Assembly (NCBI GenBank): GCA_009760855.2
Contig: WPIO01000025.1
Coordinates: forward strand, 1,719,501-1,783,500
Direction of reading: 5' to 3'
Length of the DNA: 64,000 bases
Source of the DNA: Cristatella mucedo
Lineage: Eukaryota; Bryozoa; Phylactolaemata; Cristatellidae
The notes beneath the pieces were generated by a model that saw only the letters and a list, made by a program, of their open reading frames with translations, ran no database searches and was not told the origin of the DNA. Made by a program: the position numbers and the translations under genes. Positions 1 through 13,110 of this stretch are shown in pieces; within the stretch, counting starts at the first letter, position 1; the number at the start of each line of letters is the position of its first letter.

Positions 1-690
1 CTGCAAACAATTTAACTAGGTCCTTAGTTCTGTGTTGGCTTGATTATTGTAATTCCCTTTTGGTTGGGCTACCAAAGAAAAGCAACTAGGCCATTGCCGC
101 CGGCTGTGATTTTGGCTGCAAGGCTAGTTTTCAAGTCATAAAGGTTTGACCATGTGTCTCCTTTTTTAAAAGAGTTAGGATGGCTACCGGTTGATCAATG
201 GATACAGAGCCAAGTTCTTCGGCTGACCCACAAGGCCAGCCTCGGCATGGCTCCTCAATACCTTGCTGAACTGCTATACCAGTTTCAGCCTCCTCGTGCC
301 CACAGGTCGTGTATGGACTATTAAATAGCAGTTTCCCTCCTCACCTTGAAGGCTGGTGGCGACAGATGGTTTTGCTCTGCAGGTCCTAGGCTGTGGAACT
401 CGGTTCCACGATTATTAAGCAACGATAACTACCCTCCTGCTGCTGATTATGGCTAATTTTTTCAGCAGTCCTGGGCTGCTTCTTCCATGATACTCACTAC
501 CTCAACTGCTCTCCTGATTCTGCTACGCTTTTCACCTTCCCTTTGTTTCGTGAGATGAAGTCTGTTGGCTACTGAATGCTTACCCAAAGGCGCTTAGGCT
601 GTGAGTGGGCTACACAAAATTCTCTTGTGTTACACTCACATAGTCTTTATGGCTTTGTGGAGCTACTGACGGGGTACATTGCATTACACC
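1..690 (+). mobile_element. LINE family A (L2-like), 5'-truncated decayed 3' end
   Basis: This is the C-terminal reverse-transcriptase region and 3' UTR of the same LINE family as the long copy at 37942-41340, here on the plus strand. Shared landmarks in order are the stretch reading AGLPKKA-like near 65-80, AARLVFKS near 117-140, GWLPV near 180, the LRSC/RSCMDY block near 305, GPRLWNS near 385-400 and the terminal GGxxACATTxCATTACA motif near 670-690. It carries several frameshifts and stops, so it is a dead copy. The 5' part lies outside the window or was never inserted. Confidence 0.8.
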
Positions 691-2440
691 TGGAGATCAC
701 AAACAATTATGCCTACAAACTACTGTCTGTATGAGAGAATGTTTTGCATAATTTTTAAACGAACAGCCAATATGTTCTTTCAGTATTAATGTCTGTGGCA
801 CATACATATGGACGTGAAGATACGTTTAGTACTTAACTTTAATGATTATAAATATTCAGAAAAAACTACCTAGAAACTCTTGAATTTTTCAGCTCTTAAC
901 ATTCGCAACTTTTGCCAAAAGCTTTATTTGCTTCAACATCAAAAGATATTAAGTGGTGACTGATTTTGAGAGAAAACCTAGTGATGCTAACCTTGTACTT
1001 AACCGCCAGGAGTTAGTTTGTTCATCTTTTCCAACAAATTCATTGAATAAGCCAGTGTCCGTTGCGGCTGTGGACATACAAAGCACTTGAGTGACTTGTT
1101 GCATAATTTTTAAGATTGAGCCAGGGCTGAACATTTTGTTGAGTCACCTTTAGATTTAAATGACAAACGCTGTTAAGTTTTAACTAGGCGTCTTGTTCCT
1201 TGTAAACATCCTAATAATGATCATGAGAATGTTGCGGTTCAGCAGAATACAAATACAATTGATAGGACACATCGTTTTAAATTTCTCTTATATTCGAAGC
1301 CGCATTGATCATATGAAATATATTGGAGTCCTTCGATTGTTTTGCGGAAACAGACCTGCTTTCCTTAGAGAAAATACTTGCTGTGACCAGAGACTACTCT
1401 CTTTTGAGGGCTCCTATAGAACTGAAACCAGTGGGCAGTGCCAGCTCAGCACTGCCCACTGCTAGATCGCCAGCAGGAGGATCAGTGCTCTGATGATTCT
1501 TTATTTGCTCGCCTGCGCTTAGAATACCAGGAATGTTAGCTATTTCACGGAGCCTTGACATAACTGATAGAGCTTTTAGAATATGCTACTTCATACTGAA
1601 CCTTTTTCAATGGACGATCGCATATAAAACACTACAATATTTCATGGCGGTGGTAGAGTATCAATTCTTTAGTAGAAGGCCGCAATTGAAGTTTGGTGCT
1701 TTAAAATTGCGTTGCTGTTTTGCAGCTTTCACGGAAAATAGTTTTGATCTCAATGAACTTCAGTACTGCAATGCCTTAAGTTTAAATGCCTATTCAAATA
1801 CATTTTATTTCTTTTCCGCCTTCGGAATGAACCTCGTTCTCACCTCTTAATAATATTAGGAATTGATCATAAACGGTATGAGCTACTATGATATTTTAGT
1901 TTTAAGTCTATGGCCGATATGCGTTCCTTTTAATTTTTGGATTTTTACACCTGGAGATTGAAACTAGTTATCACTTTCTTCTGCAACTCAGACAGATGCT
2001 CCGTAGCATTGAGTATTAATTTAATATGGAAGCTTTAGGTTAAACCAAGTTTTTTAGGTTAAACCAAGAGGTTGTGCTCTATACTGCTAGAAATGTGTCA
2101 AGCATCCCCTGGAGCTCCTCATTTGATTGGGCATATCCTGTACAATTTTGTGAATGCAAATTATTGGCAGAGAAAGTAGCCGATTGGAATTGTAGAAATG
2201 TTTTTCAATAATAGCTTATTCCTTAAGCCGTTTCACTTAAATAAAAAACGTTTCAGGTGCAAAGCTTGCCGTCTTAGCCGAAAGCGATGGACATAAAATT
2301 AAATGGCTACTTCGGGTTTCTGAAATTGCCCTATGCGTCTTAAACAAATGCTAAAATTAGATTAGCTTCTCCTGAACTAAAGAAAATTCTTGTAATCACA
2401 GAAAAATTTACTACCATATATACAGTTTAACTGATCTAAC
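691..2440. other. Unassigned AT-rich sequence
   Basis: No convincing exon, RNA gene or recognisable repeat. The open frames at 1193-1465 and 1533-1850 (plus) lack any family motif and look like chance frames. The only structured element is the perfect hairpin at 1429-1461, listed separately. Confidence 0.5.
1429..1461. repeat. Perfect 13-bp inverted repeat (hairpin)
   Basis: The arms CAGTGGGCAGTGC (1429-1441) and GCACTGCCCACTG (1449-1461) are exact reverse complements separated by a 7-base spacer CAGCTCA. The arms are GC-rich compared with their surroundings. No run of T follows and no mature small-RNA evidence is visible, so its role is unknown. It could be a remnant of a DNA transposon terminus, a short hairpin RNA, or chance. 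Confidence 0.75.
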
Positions 2441-2441
2441 A

Positions 2442-2442
<1 letters not shown>

Positions 2443-2480
<38 letters not shown>

Positions 2481-2491
2481 TTTATATATAT
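2443..2491. repeat. (AT)n microsatellite with T-run
   Basis: About 14 AT units, then a 12-base T run, then TATATATA. It directly adjoins the tail side of the minus-strand SINE at 2490-2653, as expected if the SINE 3' tail seeded the simple repeat. Confidence 0.9.
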
Positions 2492-2653
2492 AGGGATGGT
2501 AGTGCCACAGAGACTATCACTATGCTCACCATGAACAACACATAATTGCTTTCTGCTGGACTCGAACCCACGACCAGGGTTTTGAACTGCCAGCTCCTCG
2601 CCTCTCGTGCTACTGGGGCATAGCAACAGGAACCCAACTCTTCCTCGAAACAA
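2490..2653 (-). mobile_element. tRNA-derived SINE
   Basis: Read on the minus strand, the head contains a B-box-like GGTTCGAGTCC (near 2573-2563), preceded about 45 bases earlier by an A-box-like TAGCACGAGAGG. It is followed by an unrelated body and then the AT-rich tail that runs into the microsatellite. This is the usual layout of a tRNA-headed SINE. The body after the B box differs from the SINE family at 15.3, 49.6 and 53.3 kb, so it may be a second family. No intact tRNA acceptor stem or 3' end is seen, so it is not a working tRNA gene. Confidence 0.6.
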
Positions 2654-5600
2654 GAGTCAAATTTATATGCTTTCCTTGAGTTTGTGGAAATAGTTGAACC
2701 CCCTGGAAATTGTATAGTAAAAGTCTGATTTAATGAGATAACTGTATTAGATCCTTGGGAAAAGAGTAGAAGCTTGTTAACGGGACAGAAAAAAACAAGA
2801 ACGTTTCAGTCGCATCAGCACAAGTAAGTGGATATTTCCGAAACAAGGCCGTGTTAACACAAGGAAAAATTTATTGTAATAATAGCTGCAATATAACAAA
2901 AGTTTTTACTATTTGGAAACGTAATTTGGACGGTTGCCAAACAGACTTATTAGTTATCGTCATAGCTTTGTAATAAGCTGTACAACGATTCCTCCAGCAA
3001 GACTTGATTTAAAGATACAGATCATTTAAATAAAGAAATTTACCCATGTGATAAATTCTAGAGGATACTTTACCTATTCAATTAGTTCACGCCCATCGAT
3101 ACAGAGTGCTTAGTTGTGAAGCAACAGAGAGACTTTAGGTGCACACAGCTACAGCCACAACTGGCACACTGAACAATTTGCTCCAGATTGCTTCCAAATT
3201 GAGTTAAAGAACAGAGTTACGCGTATATTGTTCTAATCAGCATACCTTATCATATGATATGTGGCTGTTTCGTATTCTAATCAATTGGCACACAGCTGTT
3301 CCCACGGCCCAGTGCTTATATCTAGTGATACACATGGTACAAGAGCTCACTTATTGATCCAATTGTAATCGCACCAAGCCAAGTAGTGTTTAAACTGAAT
3401 CAATTCAATGAGCTAAAAGTAGCAAGAATTTAGTACCCACTGAATAGGCACACTCTCGTTTTATAAGCTCCAAACACATATCGTACCAGTTCAGTATTTT
3501 GCTATGCTTAAAATTTTACGCTGGTTCAGTTAATAGATCTACCAGCTACCACATGAATTTACTTTAGTTCGAGCCAAATAATACTATAAAGTATACTCAA
3601 AATCTCTCCCTGAGAAAATATTCCATCCAAGGCGATGGCCACCTTAATTTATTATATCAATCCGAACTCATAACTGTATTTACACGATTATTCCTATTCG
3701 GAATGCAGAACACCAGATTTTGCTTAGTAGGCAGCGATTTCCATGCCAGCAAATTCTCAGATAGATCTCAAGCCGGCGATTTTTAGCAACGGAGCCAGGA
3801 CCAAATAAGCTCTTTCATATATTAGAGAAAGTAAACAGTTACTGATAGAAGAAATTTGGGAAGTTCATTCTCGCATGAACAAAAAGATAAAGGGTCAGAA
3901 GGCACTGGTCCAGCCACTCTTTAGCAATATCAAAGAAAATTGGTTGCACCCACTAGAAAATATAGAAATAGGCTTCCCCTGAAGACGGCCCACCGGCTGA
4001 GCCATTAAAGTAACTTGCTCTGACTAATAACAGCTCAAAGAGAATATGCCATCAAAGAAGATTCCTTGCGGTTGATGACGACTATTCACGGTTGGGCCTC
4101 AGGAGCAGGGAGCTCAGCCTCTCAAGTTTTACTGCCTTTGGAAGGTCTAGGATGTACAACAAAAATGACTTACTAGGCTGAAAATAGTGCTGAGATCGAA
4201 TCTATTACTCAACGCTTAAGTGAAGTTACTTCACACGTGAAAATGAGGGCACTTATCAACACTTTGTTTAGGCTTGTTGGCTCAAGATCTATTCCCAACT
4301 ATTTACCCCATTTTCACACGCACGACTCACAACGATCATTCCTACTTGTCTGTGGGTATCTCTGCAGACCAAACAAGAACAGTGCTGCTGACCTTTATGT
4401 TGAAAAAAGGCTACATTTAACCTCGAGGTCTGTTTAAAACGATAGGACCTCGTGACACCATGCTCCTCAGCTTCTGCAGATCGAGCAAAAGCTAGCACCT
4501 AAATGACGAATTACGGCTATGTGCCTTAAGTGTTTTTTCTCCTATTTATTAAATACAATGTCAGTAATATTAATTTTGCCTAGGATCTTCAGAGAACTCG
4601 AGCTCTTTTTCGGGTGTTTACTAAAATATAACGAAGTTGTTAGGTTAAGGTTAGTAGTAAAATTTACAGAATCAACATTGGTAAGTACACGAATGACAAA
4701 TCCCAAGAACCCAGCAAATTCTATTAGGAATAGGTGCAGCATTACCTTCTATTTACTATGCCAAGTCGTGGGTTTTCGTGACGTCTGTCAGTTGCGAGTT
4801 ATTGTCTTTGGAAAAGTGCCAAATTAAACTCGATCTTAAATGATTTAAGGCTATTTCAAGACAGTGGAACAATTTAAGTCGAAACGGCAGGAAGCTAAAT
4901 CAGCGCAATTGTGGCTGAAATATTGTATTTACGATTTTGGAATGTTTAGGGGTAGAAGTCAATCATGTTGTAACCTACGACGTATGCCACACAATATGTG
5001 ATGGCATTAGGAAGGGTGTCTGTTGTTTTTGACTTTCGTCTAGGCATAATAAGCTAACTTGAACTGTTGGCTAGCAATCCGGTTGTGTAGGCCTTGGCAG
5101 CCGTTAAAAAATTGTAAGCGTCCACTGTTTTCAGATAGACTCGCCTACGATAAGGATGCTGACTTGTTACTGGTACTCTTCGTTGCCTCCGTGTTTCCAT
5201 GCCGTCGGTATGTTTTGCAAGTTTTGGCATTGCAACTAAAAGTAGCTAGCACTGATAAAAGCTTCATGCTTTGCCAGTCTGGGAAGTTTGTCCACTGAGA
5301 TTAGCAGCTTTACGAGTTCTTTTTTAGTGACCCATTTCTGTCCGGATGTGGATTACACACGTTACTCCTGCATTTGGATATGGAAATGACGGATAATCAA
5401 TGAAGACCTAAAGGGGGAAAGTAAAGAAAATACTTAATAGACATGGCAAATCTGCCGTTGTCTGGCCCACAACACAGACTGTCTCGCTGAACATAAGACA
5501 GACAAAGTCGAATTGCAGAGGGAATGCCGATTCCAAGAATGAAAAGTCAAGATCGCAGTTGCTTGTGCAATGATGCATTGTCTAAAAAAGTATAATTCCA

Positions 5601-6250
5601 GTTGAAATCACTTCAGATCTTTATCAAGATAGTATTACGGCTAAAGGAACTAGCCTGTCTCACGCGAAGTGATGTTAAGACATTAGGCTAAGGACATATT
5701 TATTTAAAAGTTAATGTTTGGCCGTTGTAGATCTATGCATCTCAGAAGGACATTGAGAACACTGTCTGAAGAGCAAGTAGTCATCTTTGACTGGGCAATA
5801 AATTAGTAGGATGAGGACTCCAGTGGCAAGCCTGAGTGCAGGCATTGAGTCAGAGACTCTGAATGCAGATATTGTGGTCACAATTGAGGGCGACTAGTCC
5901 TGCAAAGATGCTTCTGAGGGAGAGTAATCAATTGTGGATGCTATAACCTTATTGGTTTACTATTTGACCTTCACTGATCCGATCTTACTAGCTACTAGCT
6001 GCAAACGTGATCTGCTAGGTCACTACGAATCATCTAATAATTTAATAATATAGTTTTTATAGTTTAATTATATAATTATCTAAATGCAATGTATAGTGAA
6101 AGAGCTAACCTGGAAGCAGTAAAGCGTATTTGTTATGTAGACATCAGTGTCATTTTTTGATTTTGAAAATGTAATTCAACCATTCTCTTACAGAAGGGGG
6201 CCATGGCGTTTAATAGCAGACCTCTTTAAAGATTATATGTTTGTTGTTGA
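2654..6250. other. Unassigned AT-rich intergenic sequence
   Basis: A 3.6-kb stretch with only short open frames without motifs (for example 4237-4437, 4519-4827 and 5059-5298 plus). I recognise no repeat family, RNA gene or splice-bounded exon in it. Confidence 0.5.
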
Positions 6251-6255
6251 TTGTA

Positions 6256-7140
6256 GTGCATAAGAATTTACGTGCCTATGAAAGTCTAAGCACTTGCAGT
6301 GTGGAGCTGGTACTGCCTATGTGGCAGCTGCATTAGATAGGCCAGCGGCTGTTAACCTGCTTATTACTTACGATCGTATATGTCTATTGCCGCTTTGTTA
6401 TCGTCGTTCAAATGCCTTCCTTAAGTGTTTTAGTTGCTAAGATCCATGAACTAGTCATTAATAAAAAGAAAGCACCCTTGAGCCCACTAGGGTGGGAGAA
6501 CTTAGAACCCCGTCGTTTGGCATTTCTAGCATTGTCTCAAACTGCTCAGCCCGTTCTACCTCAAGCGTTGTTATAAATCCATCTAACTTCGTGGTAATCG
6601 GGCCTTCTATTTCAACGGTGGCCCAACTTAACGTTTGAATTTTGAATACTCGTTCAAAGTGCAATAAACTGATGTTGATAAACAACATTATTTCCGAAAA
6701 AGGTCTCGACCTGCTTGCCTTAACTGAAGCCAAAATCGATCAACTGCCTGACTATTACCGACGCAACCACGGCAGACATTTCCTTCTTTCACACCCCTAA
6801 ATCAACAAAAACTAGTGGCAGTCGCTTTATTAAATGCAGGTCCCTCAAGTTTCAAGCCATTGGCAGTCCACTGGAAAAAGGCTTTCGAATCTATGGTTTT
6901 GAGTTCACCCGAAAGTAAGCTACCAACTGTGGCAGCATCTATAGTCCTCCAGGTACCAGTTCCACCTCTATATACGATTTTATCTGATTCGATTTTAATT
7001 CGGTGCAAAAGAAAATGATTCTTCCTCGTTATGGGTGATTTCGATGTTCGTTGTGATAACTTATCTAACACCTTCAGCAATAACTATCGTCCTACCACTA
7101 ACCATATGATTGCGCTTCCTTTGCAGCACAAATAATTAAG
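6256..7140 (+). mobile_element. LINE family B, 5'-end fragment lacking its 3' part
   Basis: The start resembles the 5' ends of the copies at 9865 and 22670: the segment around AATTTACGTGCCTATG, then the AACCTGCTT and CATGAACTA blocks. It then enters the endonuclease domain, with residues reading GLDLLALTEA near 6705-6735 and FLVMGDFDV near 7022-7050. Stops and frameshifts abound. Similarity fades near 7140, before the reverse transcriptase, so this piece keeps the 5' end and lacks the 3' end, the reverse of usual LINE truncation. A later deletion or rearrangement is likely. Confidence 0.7.
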
Positions 7141-9860
7141 ATACAGCATTAACTTAAGTATTTCCTACAGCAGTCATTCCTTTCAGAAGAGCTGTAACCT
7201 TTAAATTCTTTGCTGTGCAGTAACTTTCTTCGTTTTCATCGCTTCATCAGCCAACAAGTTTCATTATTTTCAGAGGTTATTGGTTGGGTGTAAGTTTTGT
7301 GCGAGTTGTGTTTAATGAAAATATAATAACAATAGTTTCATCTTTGTAACGTCTAATATGATCGCGATGTAATACGAAGTTGGCAAGAAGTTAGGCTTCC
7401 GGTAATTAATCCGGCAGTGGACAAGAAATTCTAGTTGTGCTTGGTTTCGGGAGGCAAGGATTCCACATTTTAATCTGAAAGATCATTCGCTTAAACCAAG
7501 CTTCCGCGCCATATTTACGTTGCTGAGATCCGTTTCCTGTGGTAGGCGACGATCTGGCTTTCAATTTCACTCTTTAGCTTCTTTGCTTTTCAAACGACAG
7601 ACGAGCACCATATGAGCAGCTCCAAGCGAGTGGTGCTGCCAGAGAATGCAACAATTACTCTCGTCCTGCAAACAAATGAGTGCATGAGCCCAAAACATTG
7701 TTAGCCTTTTGGATTGCTAGTGGGAAATTTTAACTGCAATTCAAAACTTAACTTAAACTGTTTTCGCGAGTAAGATGTCGTTCCAGGCCACTGGTATTAT
7801 TTGTTCCTAAAAGTTAAGAGTAAGATAAAAATCCAGGCCACTGAGATTTATTTGCTGCTAAGAGTTAGCTCATGCGGGCTCATCAAAAGTGCGTCCAATG
7901 TTCATGAAAACAATCGGCTTTATAATGAAGCCGACGCCCACCAGGCGGGAGACCTCTGAGTGTGAATGCTTACTAAGTAGTCAGCCTCAAGTGGTCTTCA
8001 TATATACTCTCGAAATTATAAATATAAATATATATATATATGTAAGCAATATAAGTATAAATATATATTTTATCTGATATTAACGGCAATTATAATATGT
8101 TTGCTTATTAAACCTAGGGTAAATAAATCTTGTCGCATACTTTCAAAATGTTGTAGGGAAATCGTGTCCATATGGCTACTAAAACGACGCACAGTCTCAG
8201 CACCCAAAGGCTGATATAAGAAAATTCATTAAATTCAGCGAATAAACATGTGCAGACAATTAGAAAAACCTCGCAGTGGCTATTACTCTGGACGATACTC
8301 GACTTGAACTCGTAAACACGACAGCCGTTGAGCAACTAATAGGTCAGAAGGGTCGATTGATCGATGTTCGACGGTCATGAGCACTTGTGCCGAACCTCAT
8401 TCAAATTGTTCTTGCTTAATCATGAATCCATAAGTAGTATGGGGATTTTTGCCCTATAGCTGAGTCTCGTTTCGGATATTTGCGATATAAGGCAATAGCG
8501 AATTTGGCTGATTCCTCTAGTTTAACGTTTACACCATACAGCGATCCCTGTGATAATTTTGAAAACTCTTAAACGCAGCCCCTTACAAGATCCTCCTGCT
8601 TGGTAACATTAACATTGACGTGAAAATATTGATGCATTTATTACGAAGCAAGCAGCTATCTTAAACATTGATTACTTTACGAGTATTTGTTCCTGCCTTT
8701 ACTTCTTGAAGGACGCCATAGAATTTCAAACCACAGCAAAATCATCCCAACTGAACTAGTTAGAAATTCTAGGAATGGTTAACTTTAATAAAGTTTACAT
8801 AGAGTGTTTTTATTTACTCACAGTTTATCTGAGCATTGGTTTGAGGTCTCTTTTAGTTTTATAATGTCCCAATAATATAGATAGTTATTAAAGGAAGACA
8901 CAAAGCTTTTCAGTAACTCTGAAGGCTAGGAAAAACCAAAAAACTGAAAACTACATGTCTAAAGTAAATCGGAAGTAATATTTTTTAATGGAACAATCAT
9001 GATTTACAATTATTCATATTAAATGTTTGAAATCTAAGAATTTGCAAGGATCTATGACTAACCTACAGATGCCTCGCTTTCGGGCTGCGGCTGCGATTTT
9101 GTGAATACCATTGCCAGTTAGCAATTCCGATGTTCTAATGCGAATACAAAGTGTTAGAAATGCTTCTATAAAAACCAAAATGATAGGGCTATAACTCAAA
9201 ACGGTGCACGCAGTTTAAATACCGAGTAAAATAAATTGATGTTTTGTTATGTTTGTTTATGTTTAGTATGAAGGGCAAGATTCAGAATTACTTGACGATC
9301 GAACGTACGAACGCTCCCAACCGTTCCAGCAAGTACGGTATATGCTCAGAAATATTCGGCACTCACAAAACGTCGTTACGTGGACCTACCCGTGCCTATG
9401 CAGTGCAGGTAATTGTTCTAAAATCTGGCTGAAAACTACTCGATAGCTTTATTTAACTGACTTTCAATTTAGCCGTACTGCAATTTCTGGGTCTCTTGTC
9501 TTCCACAAGAAGGGCATCATACAGACTAGACAGAATGTGTGTAGCTACCTCTGGTATAGTGTTAACTTTATATCGAGCTGCATTAAAGTAAAAAAAATTA
9601 GTGAATGCCGGCCAAACGAATTGAGTATCTATCCTTATAATAACCTAGGTTAGTTAAGTAGTTAGTCCGTTCCGGACGTCATAATTGTATCGAGCAGTTT
9701 CTGCTGTAATTATAGTAATGTCACCTCCTGACATAGAGCTCTCTATCGTGCTTTCGTTTTCGTTGCAGAATTCTTCCGAAAACCGAAGTTCTTGCGAGCA
9801 TCGTTTACGGAAACGATACAGCTAAGACCGGTTTAAAGTTATTATGATTGTTATTTGACC
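7141..9860. other. Unassigned sequence with a short AT microsatellite
   Basis: No supported gene. An AT-rich tract with TATATATA runs lies at about 8018-8075. Other open frames (7889-8077 plus, 8114-8335 minus, 9244-9432 plus) have no recognisable motif. Confidence 0.5.
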
Positions 9861-9864
9861 GTAG

Positions 9865-12800
9865 CCCATAAGAAATTACGTGCCTATGGACATCTAAATG
9901 CTTATCGCTTCGGGCTGCTGGGTCTCCCACACGGGTGGCTGCCTCAGCTACGCCGGCGTCTAATAACCTGCTTGTTAGTTATGATCGTCAGCAGCTGTTA
10001 TCGCTTCGTCATCGCAGATCAAATGCATTCCTAGATATTAATGTTGTTGCTAAGATTCATGAACTATGCATTAACAAAAGAAAAGCACCCAGTAGCCGCC
10101 GCAGTGGCCGGAACCGCCAGCTCAGACACCGTTCGTTGGGCTGGAGCTGCGAGCTGAGTACCCGCTCGTTTGGTATTCCTAGCATTGTCTCGAACCGCTG
10201 AGCACGCTCGCCCACATGCATCACTGTTAATTTCTCTAACTTAGTGGTCATCAAGCCTGTTGTAAATCCATCGGCCAGACTTAACACTTGCCTTTGGAAT
10301 CCTCGCTCAATGTGCAATAAACCTTTAGTAATAAGCGACTTTATTTCTGAAAATGGTATCGACCTGCTCGCCCTATCTGAAACTTGGCTAAAATCCCTAA
10401 ACTGCCCAACAATTAAAGATGCTACTGCATCTGGTTTCTCGTTCTTTCACACACCAAGATCAATAAAAACCGGAGGTGGAGTTGCTATTATCGTGAGCTC
10501 AAAATTCAACTTCAAACCATTTGCAGTACCCTCGAAGCAGTCTTTTGAATCAATTGTCTTGGTCTCACCCAAAAACAAGCTACCAATAGTGGCAGTAGTC
10601 AATCGCCCACCAGGTACCAAATCCTCCTTTATCTCAGATTTCTCCGATCTCATTTCGATTCTGTGTGCAAGAAATCGATCCTTCCTCGTTATGGGTAATT
10701 TCAGCGTTCACTTTGATAACTTATCTGACGCTTTAAGCACCAAATTTCGTTCATTGACTGACTCATTGTCTCTTGTGGCTCATGTGCATGGCCATACCCA
10801 CATCAAGGGTCAGAGACTCAACCAGATTTTCTCATACAACTGCACTTTGTCACCAGTAATTATTACCAAATCCTGCTTATCTAACCACATGCAGATCTTA
10901 TTCAATCTACAGTTTGTTCCCACATTCTCCTCTAAAATAACCAGTAAATCACGAAACCTCAACACCCTTGACATCGATGCTGTCCGTGCGAGAATATCTG
11001 CTTCACCTCTGCTGCTCAGTCCTCCCTCCGATCTGTAATCATTGGTAGATAGCCACAACAAGACACTACCTGACGCACACGACGAGTTTGCACCTCTGAC
11101 AAAGCACACTGTGTGCCCCCGCCCAGACGGCCTAAGTTTTACCGCAGACATTAAACTAGCCAAGTCTACAAAACAAAAGCTTGAAAAAGCATACAAATGA
11201 TCCTGACTAACTGTCCATCGACAGGCATATGAAGACTACTGTAGATCGTACCAATCGATCGTAGCAAAGGCCAATTCTAGCTTCTATAGAGACATTCTTG
11301 ATTCACAGATGCACAATCCAAAAATGCTGATGTCGACGTTAATCCATCTCCTCAACCGCTACCACATTAGCTCCTTACTTGATGATCTGTGTGATGATCT
11401 AGCCGATCGCCTCTCTCGATTCTTTGTGCAGAAGATAGACAAGATCAGGGAATCCACCCCTGCGATGACAACCTCCCCACTAGAATGCTGTTCCTCGGTT
11501 CCTGGCTGCACCTCAATGTCTGCATTTAAGCAGGTCACTAAGCTGGTCTGCCAAGACACACTGGAACATGTCGTGGCAGACCAGCAGAGCACATATATCG
11601 AAACCTCACACCTTGCTAGTAAGTTCAAGTCTGGCTTTTGAGCTAATCACTCCACAGAGTCAGCATTGCATAGGGCATACAACGACCTACTTAGGAATGC
11701 AGACATGGGTAGAGTGTTTCTGCTTGTTTTGCTTGATCTTTTGGCAGCTTTTGATACCATTGATTACAAAGTTCTTCTAGAGCGCCTCTCATCTCGTCTG
11801 GGCATCACTGGCACTGCTCTGCAGTGGTTCAAGTCCTATCTTAGTGGGAGACTCCAGAGTATTGACGTGAATGGACAAAGATCAACTGAAGTACCACTGA
11901 AATATGGAGTACCTCAGGGCCCCGTGCTAGGTCCGGTTCTTTTCACGGTTAATACTCTCCCTCTCGCTGATGTGATTGCCAAGCACAGTCTAAGCTTTCA
12001 CTTCTATGCGGATGACACTCAGTTGTACCTTTGCTTTGATCCCTCCCAGCCTTTAAGCACCTCAAGTTCTCTCAACTCACTTGCTGCATGCATTGATGAC
12101 ATCCGCACATGGATGGCAGCAAATTTTCTAAAACTAAACGATGATACAACTAACTTACTAGTTATGGACAAACGCGGTGTGATTCAGAGATTCGAAAGGC
12201 TGACTCTCAAAATTGGCTCTGCCAATATATCTCCAGTTGAATCAGCTGGCAATCTATGTGTCATATTCCAAAGCGACCCCTCGTTAGACGACCATATCAG
12301 CTCCTCAGTCAAATCCGCCTATTTTTAGCTTCACAACATTGCTAAAATTCGGGCTCGCTTAGATAAGGATACCACATCTAAGTTGGTCCGTGCATTCGTG
12401 ACATCCCGTTTCGACTTCTGCAACTCACTGCTTGCTGGCCTACCAGCATGTGCGATCAGGCGATTGCTGCTGGTGCAAAACTCTGCAGCTAGGCTTGTCT
12501 GTCGTAAGCATCGCAGTTGCCACATTACTCCACTTCTAGCCGACCTGCACTGGCTACTAGCCAAGCAACGGATTGACTTCAAGGTTTTGTCGCTCACTTT
12601 TAGGTCCCTTCATTCTATGGCTCCAGCCTATCTTTCAGATATACTACCCAATCAGGCCAAGCATCGTACCACCTGCTTTTCGGAATCTAAGAGTCTAGAA
12701 ATACCTCGTACAAAGCTTAAATCCTTTGGAAACCGTGCATTTAGTTCGTATGCTCCTAAAGCTTGGTACTCCTTCCCGACCGGCATCAGAACATCCCCTG

Positions 12801-13110
12801 ACTTGACCACACTTAAAAGGAACTTAAAAACACATATATTTAGGACAGCACTTAGTGGGTCCCTGAGATTCGTCCTTGATGTGCTTGTGTGTGCTGACAC
12901 TGTGCATGCTGCCACTAACCACATTTGCATGCTGACCCCGTGCATGTCACCTCTAACCATATTATTCATTTTGCTTGTTTTTCAAGCATGATTTTACTTA
13001 CCATTCAATTGCATTTCACTTTACAGCAAATGTAAAGCGCCTAGAGAGAGATTAAGTTCTCTAAAGGTGCTTTATCAACTGCATTATTATTTTTATTATT
13101 AACAGTGTAG
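9865..13110 (+). mobile_element. LINE family B (L2/CR1-like), longest copy, inactive
   Basis: A non-LTR retrotransposon with, in order, a 5' region (9865-10240), an apurinic-type endonuclease (about 10277-11030), a reverse transcriptase (11666-12328) and a C-terminal domain (12331-12991). The 3' UTR ends in an ATT-rich tail near 13080-13105. The endonuclease keeps LLALSETWL, but the usual GDFN is GNFS and the usual SDH is SNH, so catalytic residues are lost. The reverse transcriptase keeps LLDLLAAFDTIDY, a GVPQGPVLGP block and FHFYADDTQLYL, that is, an intact YADD. A TAG at 12326-12328 splits the frame after SVKSAYF. The N-terminal part of the reverse transcriptase is missing around 11535-11545, a segment retained by the fragment at 14600. 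It is a dead copy. Confidence 0.92.
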
